In this document: positions 37,654-46,608 of the stretch, in pieces
Position numbering within the stretch: the first letter of the stretch is position 1
Layout: the number at the start of each line of letters is the position of its first letter
NCBI GenBank assembly: GCA_023417655.1
Contig: JAEZFD010000043.1
Location: 148,817-212,816, forward strand
Direction: 5' to 3'
Length of the DNA stretch: 64,000 nucleotides
Origin: Planctomycetota bacterium
GTDB lineage: Bacteria > Planctomycetota > Planctomycetia > Planctomycetales > Planctomycetaceae
Program-made: the position numbers and the translations under genes
The notes under the pieces: model-generated
Seen by the model: the letters and a program-made list of their open reading frames with translations, nothing else
Databases searched by the model: none
Told to the model about the DNA's origin: nothing

Positions 37654-38622
37654 ATGACAGGTACACCCCCTTCGACGAATGCGAATGATCACTATCACCA
37701 CACGCCAGAGCCAAATGAGCTGGGCAAGGTTCTGAATTCAGGCTTAGCCAAATCGGAACCGTACTGGAATCAAATTCTGATCGCGGTTGTTGTACTGGTC
37801 GTTCTGGCGGCGGGGTACGTCTTCTGGAAACGCAGCAGCGACGCGCAGAAGTCGGTCGGCTGGAGTGAGTTCGCTCTCTGTCGCGCTCCGGATGATTATC
37901 TCGCACTCGCTGACAAATACCCGGATGCCCCTGTCGGTCAATGGGCTCGTCTGCAGGCGGCCCGACAGTTCCTCGGGGAAGGTCTGGCACAAACTCTGAC
38001 GAACCGTGCTGCCAGCGACGAGCGTCTGCAGCAGTCACAGTCGGCTTATGACAAACTTCTTAAGCAGGATGTCTCTCCGCTCATTCGGGAAGAAGCTCTG
38101 TATGGTCTGGCGACCGCACAAGAAGCACTGTCCAGCGGCGATGAAAAGACCGCCATTCAGACATACGAACAGCTGCTGAAAGAGTTCCCGCAGTCTCAGC
38201 ACCGCCTCTGGGCGAAGGAACGAATTGAAGCACTGAAGGCCCCGGGCACGAGCGACTTCTACGCCTGGTTCCGCAAGCAGAATCCGAAACCGGCTGATCG
38301 CCCTTCTCCGCTTGATATCCCAGCGACACCGCCAGAGGACGTGTTTAAGGACATCCAGCTGCCGACCGGCAATCCTCCCAAAGAAGGCTCCCCCGCTACT
38401 GAGATGAAACTGGAACTGCCAAAGCCAGAAGGCGAACCAGCGAAGCCGCTCCCGGGAGGAGCGACCCCTCCAGCTGATTCAGCAAAGTCTTCGGCTCCAG
38501 CAATGCCAGCAGACGCTCCAAAGGCAGACGCTCCAAAGGCAGACGCTCCAAAAGCTGACGCTCCAAAAGCTGACGCTCCAAAAGCTGACGAAGCCAAGCC
38601 AGCTGAAGAAGCCAAGAAGTAA
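37654..38622 (+). CDS. Membrane-anchored TPR-like protein with PKADA-repeat tail
   Basis: 322 residues: a polar N-terminal 38 residues, one membrane helix (ILIAVVVLVVLAAGYVFW), then a region of helical repeats with TPR-like spacing (YDKLLKQDVSPLIREEALYG and LATAQEALSSGDEKTAIQTY followed by EQLLKEFPQSQH). The overall plan (short tail, helix, periplasmic repeats) resembles YfgM-type ancillary proteins of the envelope. The C-terminal 100 residues are Pro/Ala/Lys-rich, with five tandem copies of DAPKA encoded by near-identical 15-base units, then EAKPAEEAKK. Function inferred only as an envelope scaffold. Confidence 0.7.
   Translation: MTGTPPSTNANDHYHHTPEPNELGKVLNSGLAKSEPYWNQILIAVVVLVVLAAGYVFWKRSSDAQKSVGWSEFALCRAPDDYLALADKYPDAPVGQWARLQAARQFLGEGLAQTLTNRAASDERLQQSQSAYDKLLKQDVSPLIREEALYGLATAQEALSSGDEKTAIQTYEQLLKEFPQSQHRLWAKERIEALKAPGTSDFYAWFRKQNPKPADRPSPLDIPATPPEDVFKDIQLPTGNPPKEGSPATEMKLELPKPEGEPAKPLPGGATPPADSAKSSAPAMPADAPKADAPKADAPKADAPKADAPKADEAKPAEEAKK
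38512..38586 (+). repeat. 15-base tandem repeat, five copies, coding
   Basis: GACGCTCCAAAGGCA (two copies) then GACGCTCCAAAAGCT (three copies) run without interruption, encoding DAPKA five times in the C-terminal tail of the TPR-like protein. Such in-frame units can change number by slippage without frameshift. Confidence 0.95.
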
Positions 38623-38658
38623 TTAGCTCGAACACCTGTCAAACAGGTTTTCTCTTCG

Positions 38659-38684
38659 CCCGTCCGGTGTACGCCGGACGGGCA
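38659..38684 (+). terminator. Hairpin between the TPR-like gene and rluD
   Basis: GCCCGTCCGG pairs with CCGGACGGGC around a 6-base loop. A smaller hairpin with TTTTCTCTT (ACCTGT/ACAGGT) lies just before it. Together they probably end the upstream transcript. Confidence 0.6.
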
Positions 38685-38730
38685 ATTCGTTCCATCGCTT
38701 GTCATTTTCTGATTTCAGCGGCAATTGCGC

Positions 38731-39735
38731 ATGACCGAGGAATTTTCATCTGAGGTCCAGTCGCTCACGGTTGAGGCACGTGGCCACGGCTGGCGCGTCG
38801 ATCATTACCTCACTCGCATCTTCCCCAATCACAGCCGGGGACTCTTTCAAAAGGCGATTGAACAGCAGACCGTGCTCGTCAACGGTCTTGTCGTGAAGGC
38901 AAGCCGCCGCCTCAGGGTGAATGATCGCATCACGCTGACCCTGCCCAAGCAGCCGGATAGCAGCATCGCGGCTGAGAATCTGCCAATCGAAGTGATCTAT
39001 GAAGATGACGCACTCGCCGTCATCAATAAAGCGGCCAATATGGTCACGCATCCCGGGAAAGCCAACTATACCGGGACTCTGGCTGCTGCCGTCCAGTATC
39101 ACTTCGATACGCTGAGCGACGTTGCCGGTGAACTCAGGCCGGGGATCGTTCACCGTCTCGATCGCGACACTACCGGTGTCATCATCATCGCGAAAGACAA
39201 TCAGGTTCATCATCGACTGACCAAGCAGTTCGAGCAGCGGACTGTGAAGAAGGAATACCGAGCCATTGTCCGCGGGAACTTTGATCGGGATTCGGACTAC
39301 ATTCGGACGCACTTGAAGGTGCATCCAAAGGCTCATGAGAAGATGATTGTCTGTCCTCCCGACGAGAAATCGCGTGAGGCCGTAACCTTATACCGGGTGC
39401 TGAATGAGTTCCGCGGATTCACCGAAGTGCAGCTGCTGCCTGAAACCGGACGGACACACCAGCTCCGCGTTCACATGCAGTATCTCAAACATCCGATCAT
39501 CGCCGACCGCCTTTATGCGGGACATGATCGGTTGCTGTTGTCAGAATTGATAGGAGAACCGGCTGTCGAGGGAGAGGTCCCGTTGATTCAACGGCAGGCG
39601 CTGCATGCGTATCGCCTGCAGCTGCGACATCCAGTCACAGATGCCATTATGCAGTTTGAAGCACCGCTTCCAGTGGATATGCAGAACACACTCGATGCCC
39701 TGCATGAGCACCGGCCTTTGACCAAACCGAAGTAG
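38731..39735 (+). CDS. rluD: RluA-family pseudouridine synthase (RluD type)
   Basis: 334 residues from ATG 38731. An N-terminal S4 RNA-binding domain (LTRIFPNHSRGLFQKAIEQQ, then VLVNGLVVKASRRLRVNDRI) precedes the catalytic domain with the RluA motif PGIVHRLDRDTTGVIIIAKD; the Asp in HRLDRDT is the nucleophile. ETGRTHQLRVHMQYLKHPI is another family mark. The S4 plus catalytic layout is that of RluD/RluC, which modify 23S rRNA (helix 69 for RluD); which uridines are hit here cannot be told. Slightly longer C-terminal end (QRQALHAYRLQLRHP) is normal. Confidence 0.9.
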   Translation: MTEEFSSEVQSLTVEARGHGWRVDHYLTRIFPNHSRGLFQKAIEQQTVLVNGLVVKASRRLRVNDRITLTLPKQPDSSIAAENLPIEVIYEDDALAVINKAANMVTHPGKANYTGTLAAAVQYHFDTLSDVAGELRPGIVHRLDRDTTGVIIIAKDNQVHHRLTKQFEQRTVKKEYRAIVRGNFDRDSDYIRTHLKVHPKAHEKMIVCPPDEKSREAVTLYRVLNEFRGFTEVQLLPETGRTHQLRVHMQYLKHPIIADRLYAGHDRLLLSELIGEPAVEGEVPLIQRQALHAYRLQLRHPVTDAIMQFEAPLPVDMQNTLDALHEHRPLTKPK

Positions 39736-39801
39736 CACGATGCTTCTCCGGTGTGTGCCGTTTCTGAATGGAAATGAACTTCAACACAAAAGGGGCATGC
39801 G

Positions 39802-40674
39802 ATGAGACTGGCCAAGGTGCGAACAAATCAGCAACAAGAGGCTGTTGCGGTTCTTGAAGAGAGTGTTGCTCATCTGCTCCAGTCAACGGACGGCGCAGTG
39901 CCGCTCACCTTGACAGATATCCTGCATTCGTCCTCCCCTCTCTCGACTGCCCGCAAGCTGCTCGCGACTGCGAAGGAAGTTCCGCTCGATCATGTCACAT
40001 TGCTCGCTCCCATTGATCAGCAGGAAGTCTGGGCTGCCGGGGTAACCTACAAACGCAGTCAGGTCGCCCGTATGGAGGAGTCTGAGTCGGCCGCCTCGCA
40101 TTACGACAAAGTCTATTCCGCTGACCGGCCGGAACTGTTCTTCAAAGCGACCCCCAATCGCGTGTCACATCCCGGGGAGCCGGTTCGTGTTCGAGCTGAC
40201 AGCAATTGGTCAGTGCCGGAACCTGAGTTCACGCTCGTGCTGAATCCGCAGCTCGAGATCGTCGGTTACACGATCGGGAATGACATGTCGGCCCGGGATA
40301 TCGAAGGCGAGAATCCCCTCTATCTGCCGCAGGCAAAGGTCTATCGCCAGTGCTGCGCACTCGGGCCCTGCATTCAGCTCGTTGATGGTCCTCTGGACTT
40401 GGCAGGGACGGAGATTGAACTCGAGATTACCCGGAACGGAAAGCCCGAATTTCAGGGGACGACATCGCTCAGTCAGCTGCATCGGACACTGCCGGAACTG
40501 GCCCGATGGCTGGGACGGGAAGACGATTTTCCAACCGGAGCTTTCTTGTTGACCGGGACCGGACTCGTGCCGGAGAGTGACTTCACCCTTGAGAATGGCG
40601 ATGAAGTTGCGATTACGATTTCCGGAATCGGTACTCTGAAAAATCCGGTCGTGAAAGAGTCACTGCGGCGGTAA
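39802..40674 (+). CDS. Fumarylacetoacetate hydrolase family protein
   Basis: 290 residues. The C-terminal two thirds is a FAH domain: the metal ligand pattern EPEFTLVLNPQLEIVGYTIG followed by NDMSARDIEGEN, QAKVYRQCCALGPCI and GAFLLTGTGLVP. The N-terminal part (about residues 1-70) is a cap, as in larger FAH-type hydrolases acting on 2-keto-3-deoxy sugar acids or other beta-diketones. The enzyme carries out C-C bond hydrolysis or hydration and needs Mg2+. No aromatic or sugar-acid pathway genes are adjacent, so the substrate is unknown. Confidence 0.88.
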   Translation: MRLAKVRTNQQQEAVAVLEESVAHLLQSTDGAVPLTLTDILHSSSPLSTARKLLATAKEVPLDHVTLLAPIDQQEVWAAGVTYKRSQVARMEESESAASHYDKVYSADRPELFFKATPNRVSHPGEPVRVRADSNWSVPEPEFTLVLNPQLEIVGYTIGNDMSARDIEGENPLYLPQAKVYRQCCALGPCIQLVDGPLDLAGTEIELEITRNGKPEFQGTTSLSQLHRTLPELARWLGREDDFPTGAFLLTGTGLVPESDFTLENGDEVAITISGIGTLKNPVVKESLRR

Positions 40675-40728
40675 ACCCGCCCGGGCTTTTAAACCGCTGG
40701 GGGGAACGATCTCGGATCCAGATAAAAC

Positions 40729-40768
40729 AAAAGACCGCTGGAAGCCTGTTCGCTTCCAGTGGTCTTTT
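40729..40768. terminator. Bidirectional terminator between FAH gene and gcvH
   Basis: A 17-bp stem with one mismatch (AAAAGACCGCTGGAAGC against 40752-40768, 6-base loop), with U-tracts on both strands. Fits both convergent genes. Confidence 0.9.
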
Positions 40769-40828
40769 GAGTTCAACTGCTCCGCCATCCGGGCACAGGG
40801 CGGAGGACACTCGGTAGAGCACACTGAC

Positions 40829-41209
40829 CTAGTGAGCTTCACATTCCTTCTGGTAATCGGCGTAGCTCAGCAGCTTTTCGAGGTCTGCTGGGTTAGACAT
40901 CTCAATCTTCAAGATCCAGCCGGCGCCGAACGGATCATCGCTCAGTGGACTCAGGTCGTCCTGCAGGGCAGCATTGGTTTCCACGATCTTGCCGCTGACC
41001 GGGGCATACAGATCGGAAACGGCTTTCACACTCTCAATTTCCCCGACGGTATTTCCGGCGGCGACAGTGGTGCCGACATTCGGGAACTCCAGGTGCACCA
41101 CGTCCGTCAGTTCCTTCACGGCGAAGTCACTGATGCCAATGATGGCGGTTGACCCATTGACGGCCACCCATTCGTGTGTTTTTGCAAATTTCAATTCGCT
41201 GGGGTTCAT
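40829..41209 (-). CDS. gcvH: Glycine cleavage system H protein
   Basis: 126 residues with the lipoyl domain in full: THEWVAVNGSTAIIGISDFA, DVVHLEFPNVGTTVAAGN and the lipoyl lysine Lys62 in GEIESVKAVSDLYAPVSGKI. GcvH shuttles the aminomethyl arm between P, T and L proteins. The other gcv genes are not nearby, unlike in most bacteria; relatives can also serve in lipoate relay, so its role as true GcvH is very likely but not proven by context. Confidence 0.95.
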   Translation of the reverse strand: MNPSELKFAKTHEWVAVNGSTAIIGISDFAVKELTDVVHLEFPNVGTTVAAGNTVGEIESVKAVSDLYAPVSGKIVETNAALQDDLSPLSDDPFGAGWILKIEMSNPADLEKLLSYADYQKECEAH

Positions 41210-41484
41210 ACCAAGACTTTTCTCAGAGATCGAGATATTGGGAAGGCACGATGCCGATCGATCACGCCGGAATGAAACTTTTCATCTGAGTCAGCGATGT
41301 CGGATGTGACGCAGAGATTCGTGAACTGTAGCACTCGACCGACAATGTTGACGACTGTGGACCGACCGAAACGGCAGAAATTCGCTCCGGGCTGCTGGCT
41401 CACCTGTCGATGCTGCTATCCCCTTCCCCGCTGGCTCAGTCGACTCGGGGAGAGGTTTTGCAACTGATTGAACTGTGTTCCCCT

Positions 41485-42009
41485 TTAGGGAAGCCGGGCG
41501 GCGGCGACGGGAACGACCCCGTTCTTGCTGCAGCAGTCCACGCCGTTGGCGGTGTGGCTCAAGTGCGGATGGCCCTCTTCATAAGCAGCGATCTTTTCAA
41601 GACGCCGTTGATGCCGACCGCCTTCAAATTCGGTTCGCAGCCAGATTTCGACGATTCGCCCGAGCAGTCGATCCCCCAGCATGTCGGCAGAGAGACACAT
41701 GACGTTGGCGTTGTTGTGCCGACGGCTGTATTCGGCCGTGACGTCATCATGGCAGGTGACGGCGCGGATCCCGGCCAGTTTGTTGGCGGCGATGCACATC
41801 CCCATGCCGGTGCCGCAAATCAGGATTCCTCGCTCTGCGTCGCCAGAGGCTACGGCCTCGGCGACCTGAAACGCATAATCAGGATAGTCGACGCTCTTGT
41901 TTTCCTCGGGGCCAAAATCAATCCCCTCGTGGCCGAGTTCCTTCAGTTGTTCAAGGATCTGTGCTTTGACTCTGACGCCTCGGTGGTCACTTGCGATGCC
42001 CACTTTCAT
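41485..42009 (-). CDS. rpiB: Ribose 5-phosphate isomerase B
   Basis: 174 residues (about 25 more than E. coli RpiB, in a Cys-rich tail HTANGVDCCSKNGV). MKVGIASDHRGVRVKAQI, DYPDYAFQVAEAV, the active-site ILICGTGMGMCIAANK with the catalytic Cys, and HDDVTAEYSRRHNNANVMCL all match RpiB. It isomerises ribose 5-phosphate and ribulose 5-phosphate. Its start overlaps the stop of the upstream fusion gene by 4 bases (ATGA), so translation is coupled, as with ywlE-ywlF in Bacillus. Confidence 0.94.
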   Translation of the reverse strand: MKVGIASDHRGVRVKAQILEQLKELGHEGIDFGPEENKSVDYPDYAFQVAEAVASGDAERGILICGTGMGMCIAANKLAGIRAVTCHDDVTAEYSRRHNNANVMCLSADMLGDRLLGRIVEIWLRTEFEGGRHQRRLEKIAAYEEGHPHLSHTANGVDCCSKNGVVPVAAARLP

Positions 42010-43118
42010 TCCGAAGCTCCTTTTTTTCCCGAAAAGTCAATCTCATCCAGCAGTCGCTGGAGATGCTTGGTGATGGTTTGCTTGCACCGCACGTATTCAT
42101 CCAGTCCTGCCCCGATTGGGTCGGGAACATCCTGGGACTGAGGTGACAGCAATTTGACCTGTCCGGAGAGTTCCGGATAGGCTGAAACGACGGCCTCGCG
42201 ATGGCTGCGAGTCATGGTGTAAATGTGATCGCAGTGCAGCAACAGTTCTTCTGTCAGGGGCTGACTCTCATGGGTACTCAGGTCGATTCCCTCTTCCCGC
42301 AAGAGTGCGACGGCATCAGGGCTGGCGAGCGCCCCCTTGTATGCGGCCAAACCGGCGGAGAGAACGACATACCCGTGATCGAGCAATTCGTCTTCGCGGC
42401 ATTCCAGTCGGTCCGCGAGCATTCTGCGAAACAAGGCTTCAGCCATGGGACTGCGGCACGTGTTTCCCGTGCAGACGAACAGATAAACTTCACCGGCAAG
42501 ACGGTCTAACATGCGTTTGCTGACTACTCCCTGACGCTCGACCTGAAATTTCTGGTCCTGAACAGAGACCACGGTCGGCGTTTCTGAAAATCGGGCACGC
42601 GGATTCCGGATGATCACGCTGACTTCGCTTTCGGTCAGCGATGGCAGTTCGTCGTGACCCGGGCCGAGTAGACTCAAAATGGGTGACGACACAGCCCAGA
42701 GAACTTCCTGACAGAAGGAGTCCGCTGGACAATAAAAGGCACGGCCATTTGCACTCAGGCCCCAGTTTTGCGACAGGATGGGCCACTGACGTGCGAGGCC
42801 TTCTGCAATGCCAGAACCGCTGCGGAGGATGACCGGCCCCGGCCAGCACCGCGCGGAGAGTTTGCTGAAGAGCTTTGGGGCATCCGTCAGATAGTCATGG
42901 ACCATGCTGGGGTGAGGGATGCTGATTGCGGCCTGTCCTTGAGCGGTATTGGCTGCCTGCAGGCGACCGGCGGCCTGATCCGAAATCGCCAGGGCCGCCA
43001 GATTCCATCCAGATTCGTCTGGCAGACACACGATCTCCCCGGCTTCCAGTTCAGACACGGCTATCTGCACCGCTTCCTGGGCATCAGCAATCTGATCAAG
43101 GAAGATTTCACGGGGCAT
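42006..43118 (-). CDS. YrdC/Sua5-like domain fused to protein-arginine phosphatase-type LMW phosphatase
   Basis: 370 residues from the ATG at 43118. Residues about 12-210 look like a degenerate Sua5/YrdC domain: LEAGEIVCLPDESGWNLA, then LSARCWPGPVILRSGSG and TPTVVSVQDQKFQVERQGVV, but the K-x-R nucleotide motif is absent. Residues 211-370 form a low-molecular-weight phosphatase with the P-loop CTGNTCRS (Cys216, Arg222) and VPDPIG. The Thr at position 5 of the loop (Thr220) is the mark of YwlE-type phospho-arginine phosphatases rather than tyrosine ones, which have Ile there. In Bacillus the order sua5-ywlD-ywlE-rpiB is found as separate genes; here the first and third are fused and coupled to rpiB. 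Confidence 0.88.
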   Translation of the reverse strand: MPREIFLDQIADAQEAVQIAVSELEAGEIVCLPDESGWNLAALAISDQAAGRLQAANTAQGQAAISIPHPSMVHDYLTDAPKLFSKLSARCWPGPVILRSGSGIAEGLARQWPILSQNWGLSANGRAFYCPADSFCQEVLWAVSSPILSLLGPGHDELPSLTESEVSVIIRNPRARFSETPTVVSVQDQKFQVERQGVVSKRMLDRLAGEVYLFVCTGNTCRSPMAEALFRRMLADRLECREDELLDHGYVVLSAGLAAYKGALASPDAVALLREEGIDLSTHESQPLTEELLLHCDHIYTMTRSHREAVVSAYPELSGQVKLLSPQSQDVPDPIGAGLDEYVRCKQTITKHLQRLLDEIDFSGKKGASE

Positions 43119-43489
43119 GAGCGAGAGCTCGGAGAGAAGGTAAAAAGAGAATAGGCGACCACACGATCCAACGAAATGGGCGGAGCGCGCTGTGTGTATG
43201 TTATCCCGTTGATGAATGCTCAGCAACTACCGATCAAGGTGGAATTCACTTGGGCGCAAAGAGACGGGAGTGAGAAGTTCAATCGAGATTCATTCGATAG
43301 AATTTGATGTAAGTGATTTCGTGGAATATTGATGCGTTTTTCGAGTTCTCTGGGAGTTTGCCCGATGTTTCCCTCAATTCTCTCGCCCGGTTTCGGCGAT
43401 TCCGAAACTTAGTGAAGAAACTTCTGATAAGAGTTACGAGGAAGACCAGCTTGTTACTGGGATTCCCCTCCCTATTTTGTCAGGGAGAT

Positions 43490-44239
43490 CTACTGGTTCG
43501 TCCTGTTCTCATCAGGCTTTCGAATCCCCCCAAATGCTGCGAAGCATCCATTTGCATGCAGTAACTCCACGCTGTCGAATCCAGCCCCCCTGAGCCAGTT
43601 CAACTGCTCAGGAACGGATCGGGGTGAATCTTCATATGTTGAATATGCGAAGACCTGATCTCGATATACTTCCCCCTTCAAGGAAGTCAGATACTTGCCG
43701 TAGCGTTGCCACATCAACTGTTGAATGCCGGAATGACGATGGGTGACCAGATCGAAAATCCAGAAGCTCCCCCCTGCCCGGGTCGCGTTGAAAACCTTCT
43801 GGAATGTCTCAATCCACTCGGATTCTGTTCGAAGGTGATGCAGTACGGCGCCGGCCAGAACGACGTCATAACCATCTCCGCGCAGAGTGACCTCGCGGAG
43901 ATCTGCCTGAATGGTCTTAGCCGTGATATTTCGGCATGCAAGCACCCTTTCCCGGGCTTTCTCGAGCATGGGCTGACTTAAATCAACAAGCGTGACATCT
44001 GTGATTGAGTCGCAGCATGACAGGAGCCGTAATGTGAAGTTTCCGGCCCCACAGCCCAGATCCAGAATGCGCCGAGGATACGGTGTGACCGCGAGGGCGG
44101 CTTGCGTGATGAGCTCCAGGGCCAACGGAGCATCCATCGCCGCAGACTGCCCTGTTTCCAGATTCGAAAAGCGTTCGACGTCATTGTCGAAGCGTGTTCG
44201 AATTTCCTCGACGGTCGACTGACCCTGAAACAGCGACAT
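43490..44239 (-). CDS. Class I SAM-dependent methyltransferase
   Basis: 249 residues with a Rossmann-type SAM domain: ILDLGCGAGNFTLRLL (motif I), VTLVDLSQPMLEKARERV, DVVLAGAVLHHLRTESEWIE and RAGGSFWIFDLVTHRHS. The N-terminal FDNDVERFSNLETGQ and the long C-terminal QQLMWQRYGKYLTSLKGEVY resemble Tam/CmoA-type enzymes, but I cannot give a substrate. No obvious partner is next to it; DUF4404 follows on the same strand upstream, 78 bases away. Confidence 0.85.
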   Translation of the reverse strand: MSLFQGQSTVEEIRTRFDNDVERFSNLETGQSAAMDAPLALELITQAALAVTPYPRRILDLGCGAGNFTLRLLSCCDSITDVTLVDLSQPMLEKARERVLACRNITAKTIQADLREVTLRGDGYDVVLAGAVLHHLRTESEWIETFQKVFNATRAGGSFWIFDLVTHRHSGIQQLMWQRYGKYLTSLKGEVYRDQVFAYSTYEDSPRSVPEQLNWLRGAGFDSVELLHANGCFAAFGGIRKPDENRTNQ

Positions 44240-44317
44240 GACAGGACCGATCTCACGGGAACATGCGTGCGTTGGCGAATAATGAGGCTCGGGATCGATA
44301 GATCGCAGGCCCCCCTC

Positions 44318-44629
44318 TCAGATGCCAATTCGGCTCAGCGCTGAGGCCATCTGGCCGATCAGTTCAGCGAGCTTAGGATGCGACTCCTCGAATTGCTTGG
44401 TGACTCCCAGCAGATCATCCAGGACAGAGTCTCGATCGTTCTGGAACTCGGGAGGAAGAACGGGAGCCGTCTCGGTGTCGCTGGCCTGAAGAAGGCCTGA
44501 AACATCATTGGAAACCTGCTGGAGCAATGCCCGAGTCTCGGGATCCAGCGATGTGGAGGCCTCTTGAGCATCTCCCTGTAGCTGCGACTGCAGCTGGAGC
44601 AGCGTCTGCTTCAGTTCTTCTCTACCCAT
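44318..44629 (-). CDS. DUF4404 family protein
   Basis: 103 residues from ATG 44629 (GTG 44638 is an alternative). A helical protein with REELKQTLLQLQSQLQGD, LDPETRALLQQVSNDVSGLL and a C-terminal EESHPKLAELIGQMASALSRIGI, matching the DUF4404 pattern. Likely all coiled helices, cytoplasmic; no function is known. It lies 129 bases downstream of serA and upstream of the methyltransferase on the same strand. Confidence 0.8.
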   Translation of the reverse strand: MGREELKQTLLQLQSQLQGDAQEASTSLDPETRALLQQVSNDVSGLLQASDTETAPVLPPEFQNDRDSVLDDLLGVTKQFEESHPKLAELIGQMASALSRIGI

Positions 44630-44758
44630 TGCAGTCACTTGCTCCCGTCTCGCGCTGTGTACCGGATTGATACCGATTCTATTCTATCCATGTGACGTGC
44701 GCAGAAGAACCCCCGGTGCGAAACCGTGAGTTCTCCTGCCGTCGAACTTTCTGGCTGT

Positions 44759-46393
44759 TTACAGGCCCAACCAAGGGAGCGGAGCTCCGGCTTCGGGGAG
44801 ACTGACCAGCTGAGCCCCGGTGATGTCCGGGTATTTGAGAATTTCTTCGAGCGCTTCCTGTGAGGGGCGGCTGTCGACGTTTACGGCAGCGACGGCATCT
44901 CCGCCCGGCGTCTTGGAGCGGCGTCCGACGGCCATGTGAGAGATGTTGACACCGTGCTTGCCGAATGTCGTGCCGATCGCCCCGATGACCCCTGGGACGT
45001 CGCGATGCGAGAAGATCAGCATCAGGCCGTCGAGGTAGGAATCGAGCTGGTAATCGTTGACCTTCACCAGCCGGAGGAAGTCGTTGCCGAACGTTGTTCC
45101 GGCGATCGTGTGAGTCCCCTTCTCGGTTTCCGCGGTGACCGAGATCATTGTGGCGAAGGCTCCCCCCTCGGTGGTGGAAACTGTGGTGATGGGAATCCCG
45201 CGATCAGCGGCGGTCAGGTCAGCATTCACGATGCTGACGTTCGTTTCGAGTGCGGCGGACAGCAGGCCAGAGGTGAAGGCACTGGCGATCAGCTTGATCG
45301 GTTTGGAGGCAACGTCGCCACGGAACTGCAGCCGGGCGGACTTCACGGCTTCGCCTTTCGTCAGCTGAGCCAGCAGGAGTCCCAGACGATAGGCCAGATC
45401 GAGATAGTGTCGAGCCGCTTCCAGCTCTTTCCCTGAGATCGGCACCATGTTCACTGCCGAACGAATTTCGTTCTTCGTCAGGAAGTTGGCGACGATTTCA
45501 GCCGCTTCGAGTGCGACCTGTTCCTGTGCTTCTTCAGTCGAAGCGGCCAAGTGCGGCGTTGACAACACTTGAGGCAGTTTCGTCAGGCGGAAATTGGCTG
45601 GAGGCGGTTCCTGAGAGAAAACGTCCAGCGCTGCGCCAGCCACGTGGCCTGACTCAATGGCGTCTGCCAGAGCTTCTTCATCGACGATACCGCCGCGAGC
45701 ACAGTTGACAATCCGCACTCCCTTCTTCAGGGTCGCCAGTCGCTTGGCGCCCAGCAGTCCGCGTGTTTCGGCTGTCAGCGGCGTGTGAACGGTCAGAATG
45801 TCACACTTGGTGATCATCGCATCGAGGTCACGATAAAGTTCGATGCCCAGTTGGGAGGCCTTTTCCTCACTGAGGAATGGGTCAAAGCCGAGAACGTTCA
45901 TTTCCAGACCGATACAGCGCTTTGCGACGTTCAGTCCAATTCGTCCGAGTCCGATCACGCCGACCGTTTTTCCGGCGAGCTGTGTTCCGGTGAAGCTCTT
46001 CCGATCCCATTTTCCCTCGAGCATGGTCTGCGAGGCAGGACCGATGCAGCGGACCATCGCCATCATCATGGCAACGGTGTGTTCCGCGGTGCTGATGGTG
46101 TTTCCATCAGGCGTGTTACAAACCACGATCCCCTGTCGGGTGGCAGTTGGCAAATCGACGTTATCGACACCGACACCTGCGCGGGCGATGACTTTCAGTC
46201 GCGTCTGACCTTCGAGCACGTCAGCCGACAGCTTGGTTCCACTCCGAATGACAATTCCGTCTGCGCTCTGGAGGGCGACTTTCAGGTCAGCCGGTTTCAT
46301 GCCCGGTGAATAGACCACTTCGATTTGCGGGAAGCTTTTGAGCAGGTCGAGGCCCTGAGGCGACAGACTGTCGGTGACAAGCACGCGGTACAT
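44759..46393 (-). CDS. serA: D-3-phosphoglycerate dehydrogenase
   Basis: 544 residues from ATG 46393. N-terminal substrate/NAD domains with KVIARAGVGVDNVDLPTA, the NAD motif VGVIGLGRIGLNVAKR, RIVNCARGGIVDEEALADA and the catalytic His in STPHLAASTEEAQ. Then the intervening ASB domain (residues about 320-450) and a C-terminal ACT domain, the long form typical of many bacteria and subject to serine control in some. It catalyses the first step of serine synthesis. Divergent from the OsmC gene. Confidence 0.95.
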   Translation of the reverse strand: MYRVLVTDSLSPQGLDLLKSFPQIEVVYSPGMKPADLKVALQSADGIVIRSGTKLSADVLEGQTRLKVIARAGVGVDNVDLPTATRQGIVVCNTPDGNTISTAEHTVAMMMAMVRCIGPASQTMLEGKWDRKSFTGTQLAGKTVGVIGLGRIGLNVAKRCIGLEMNVLGFDPFLSEEKASQLGIELYRDLDAMITKCDILTVHTPLTAETRGLLGAKRLATLKKGVRIVNCARGGIVDEEALADAIESGHVAGAALDVFSQEPPPANFRLTKLPQVLSTPHLAASTEEAQEQVALEAAEIVANFLTKNEIRSAVNMVPISGKELEAARHYLDLAYRLGLLLAQLTKGEAVKSARLQFRGDVASKPIKLIASAFTSGLLSAALETNVSIVNADLTAADRGIPITTVSTTEGGAFATMISVTAETEKGTHTIAGTTFGNDFLRLVKVNDYQLDSYLDGLMLIFSHRDVPGVIGAIGTTFGKHGVNISHMAVGRRSKTPGGDAVAAVNVDSRPSQEALEEILKYPDITGAQLVSLPEAGAPLPWLGL

Positions 46394-46608
46394 TGCAGTT
46401 CCAGTGATTCGAAGGGTCAAGACGGCAGTTCCGCCGCAAGTTCATATCCAGCCAACAGGTTCCGTTGACCGGATGCACCTGGACTGGCGCGGGCTCGCGA
46501 CTTGGGACGGAATCTCAGATCATGTAGCATAGGCATCCGTCTGTCAGCAGCAAGTGAGAGCGGCTGAATGTTCCGGGTATCGTTTCCCCAGATAAGGTTC
46601 AATTGACG

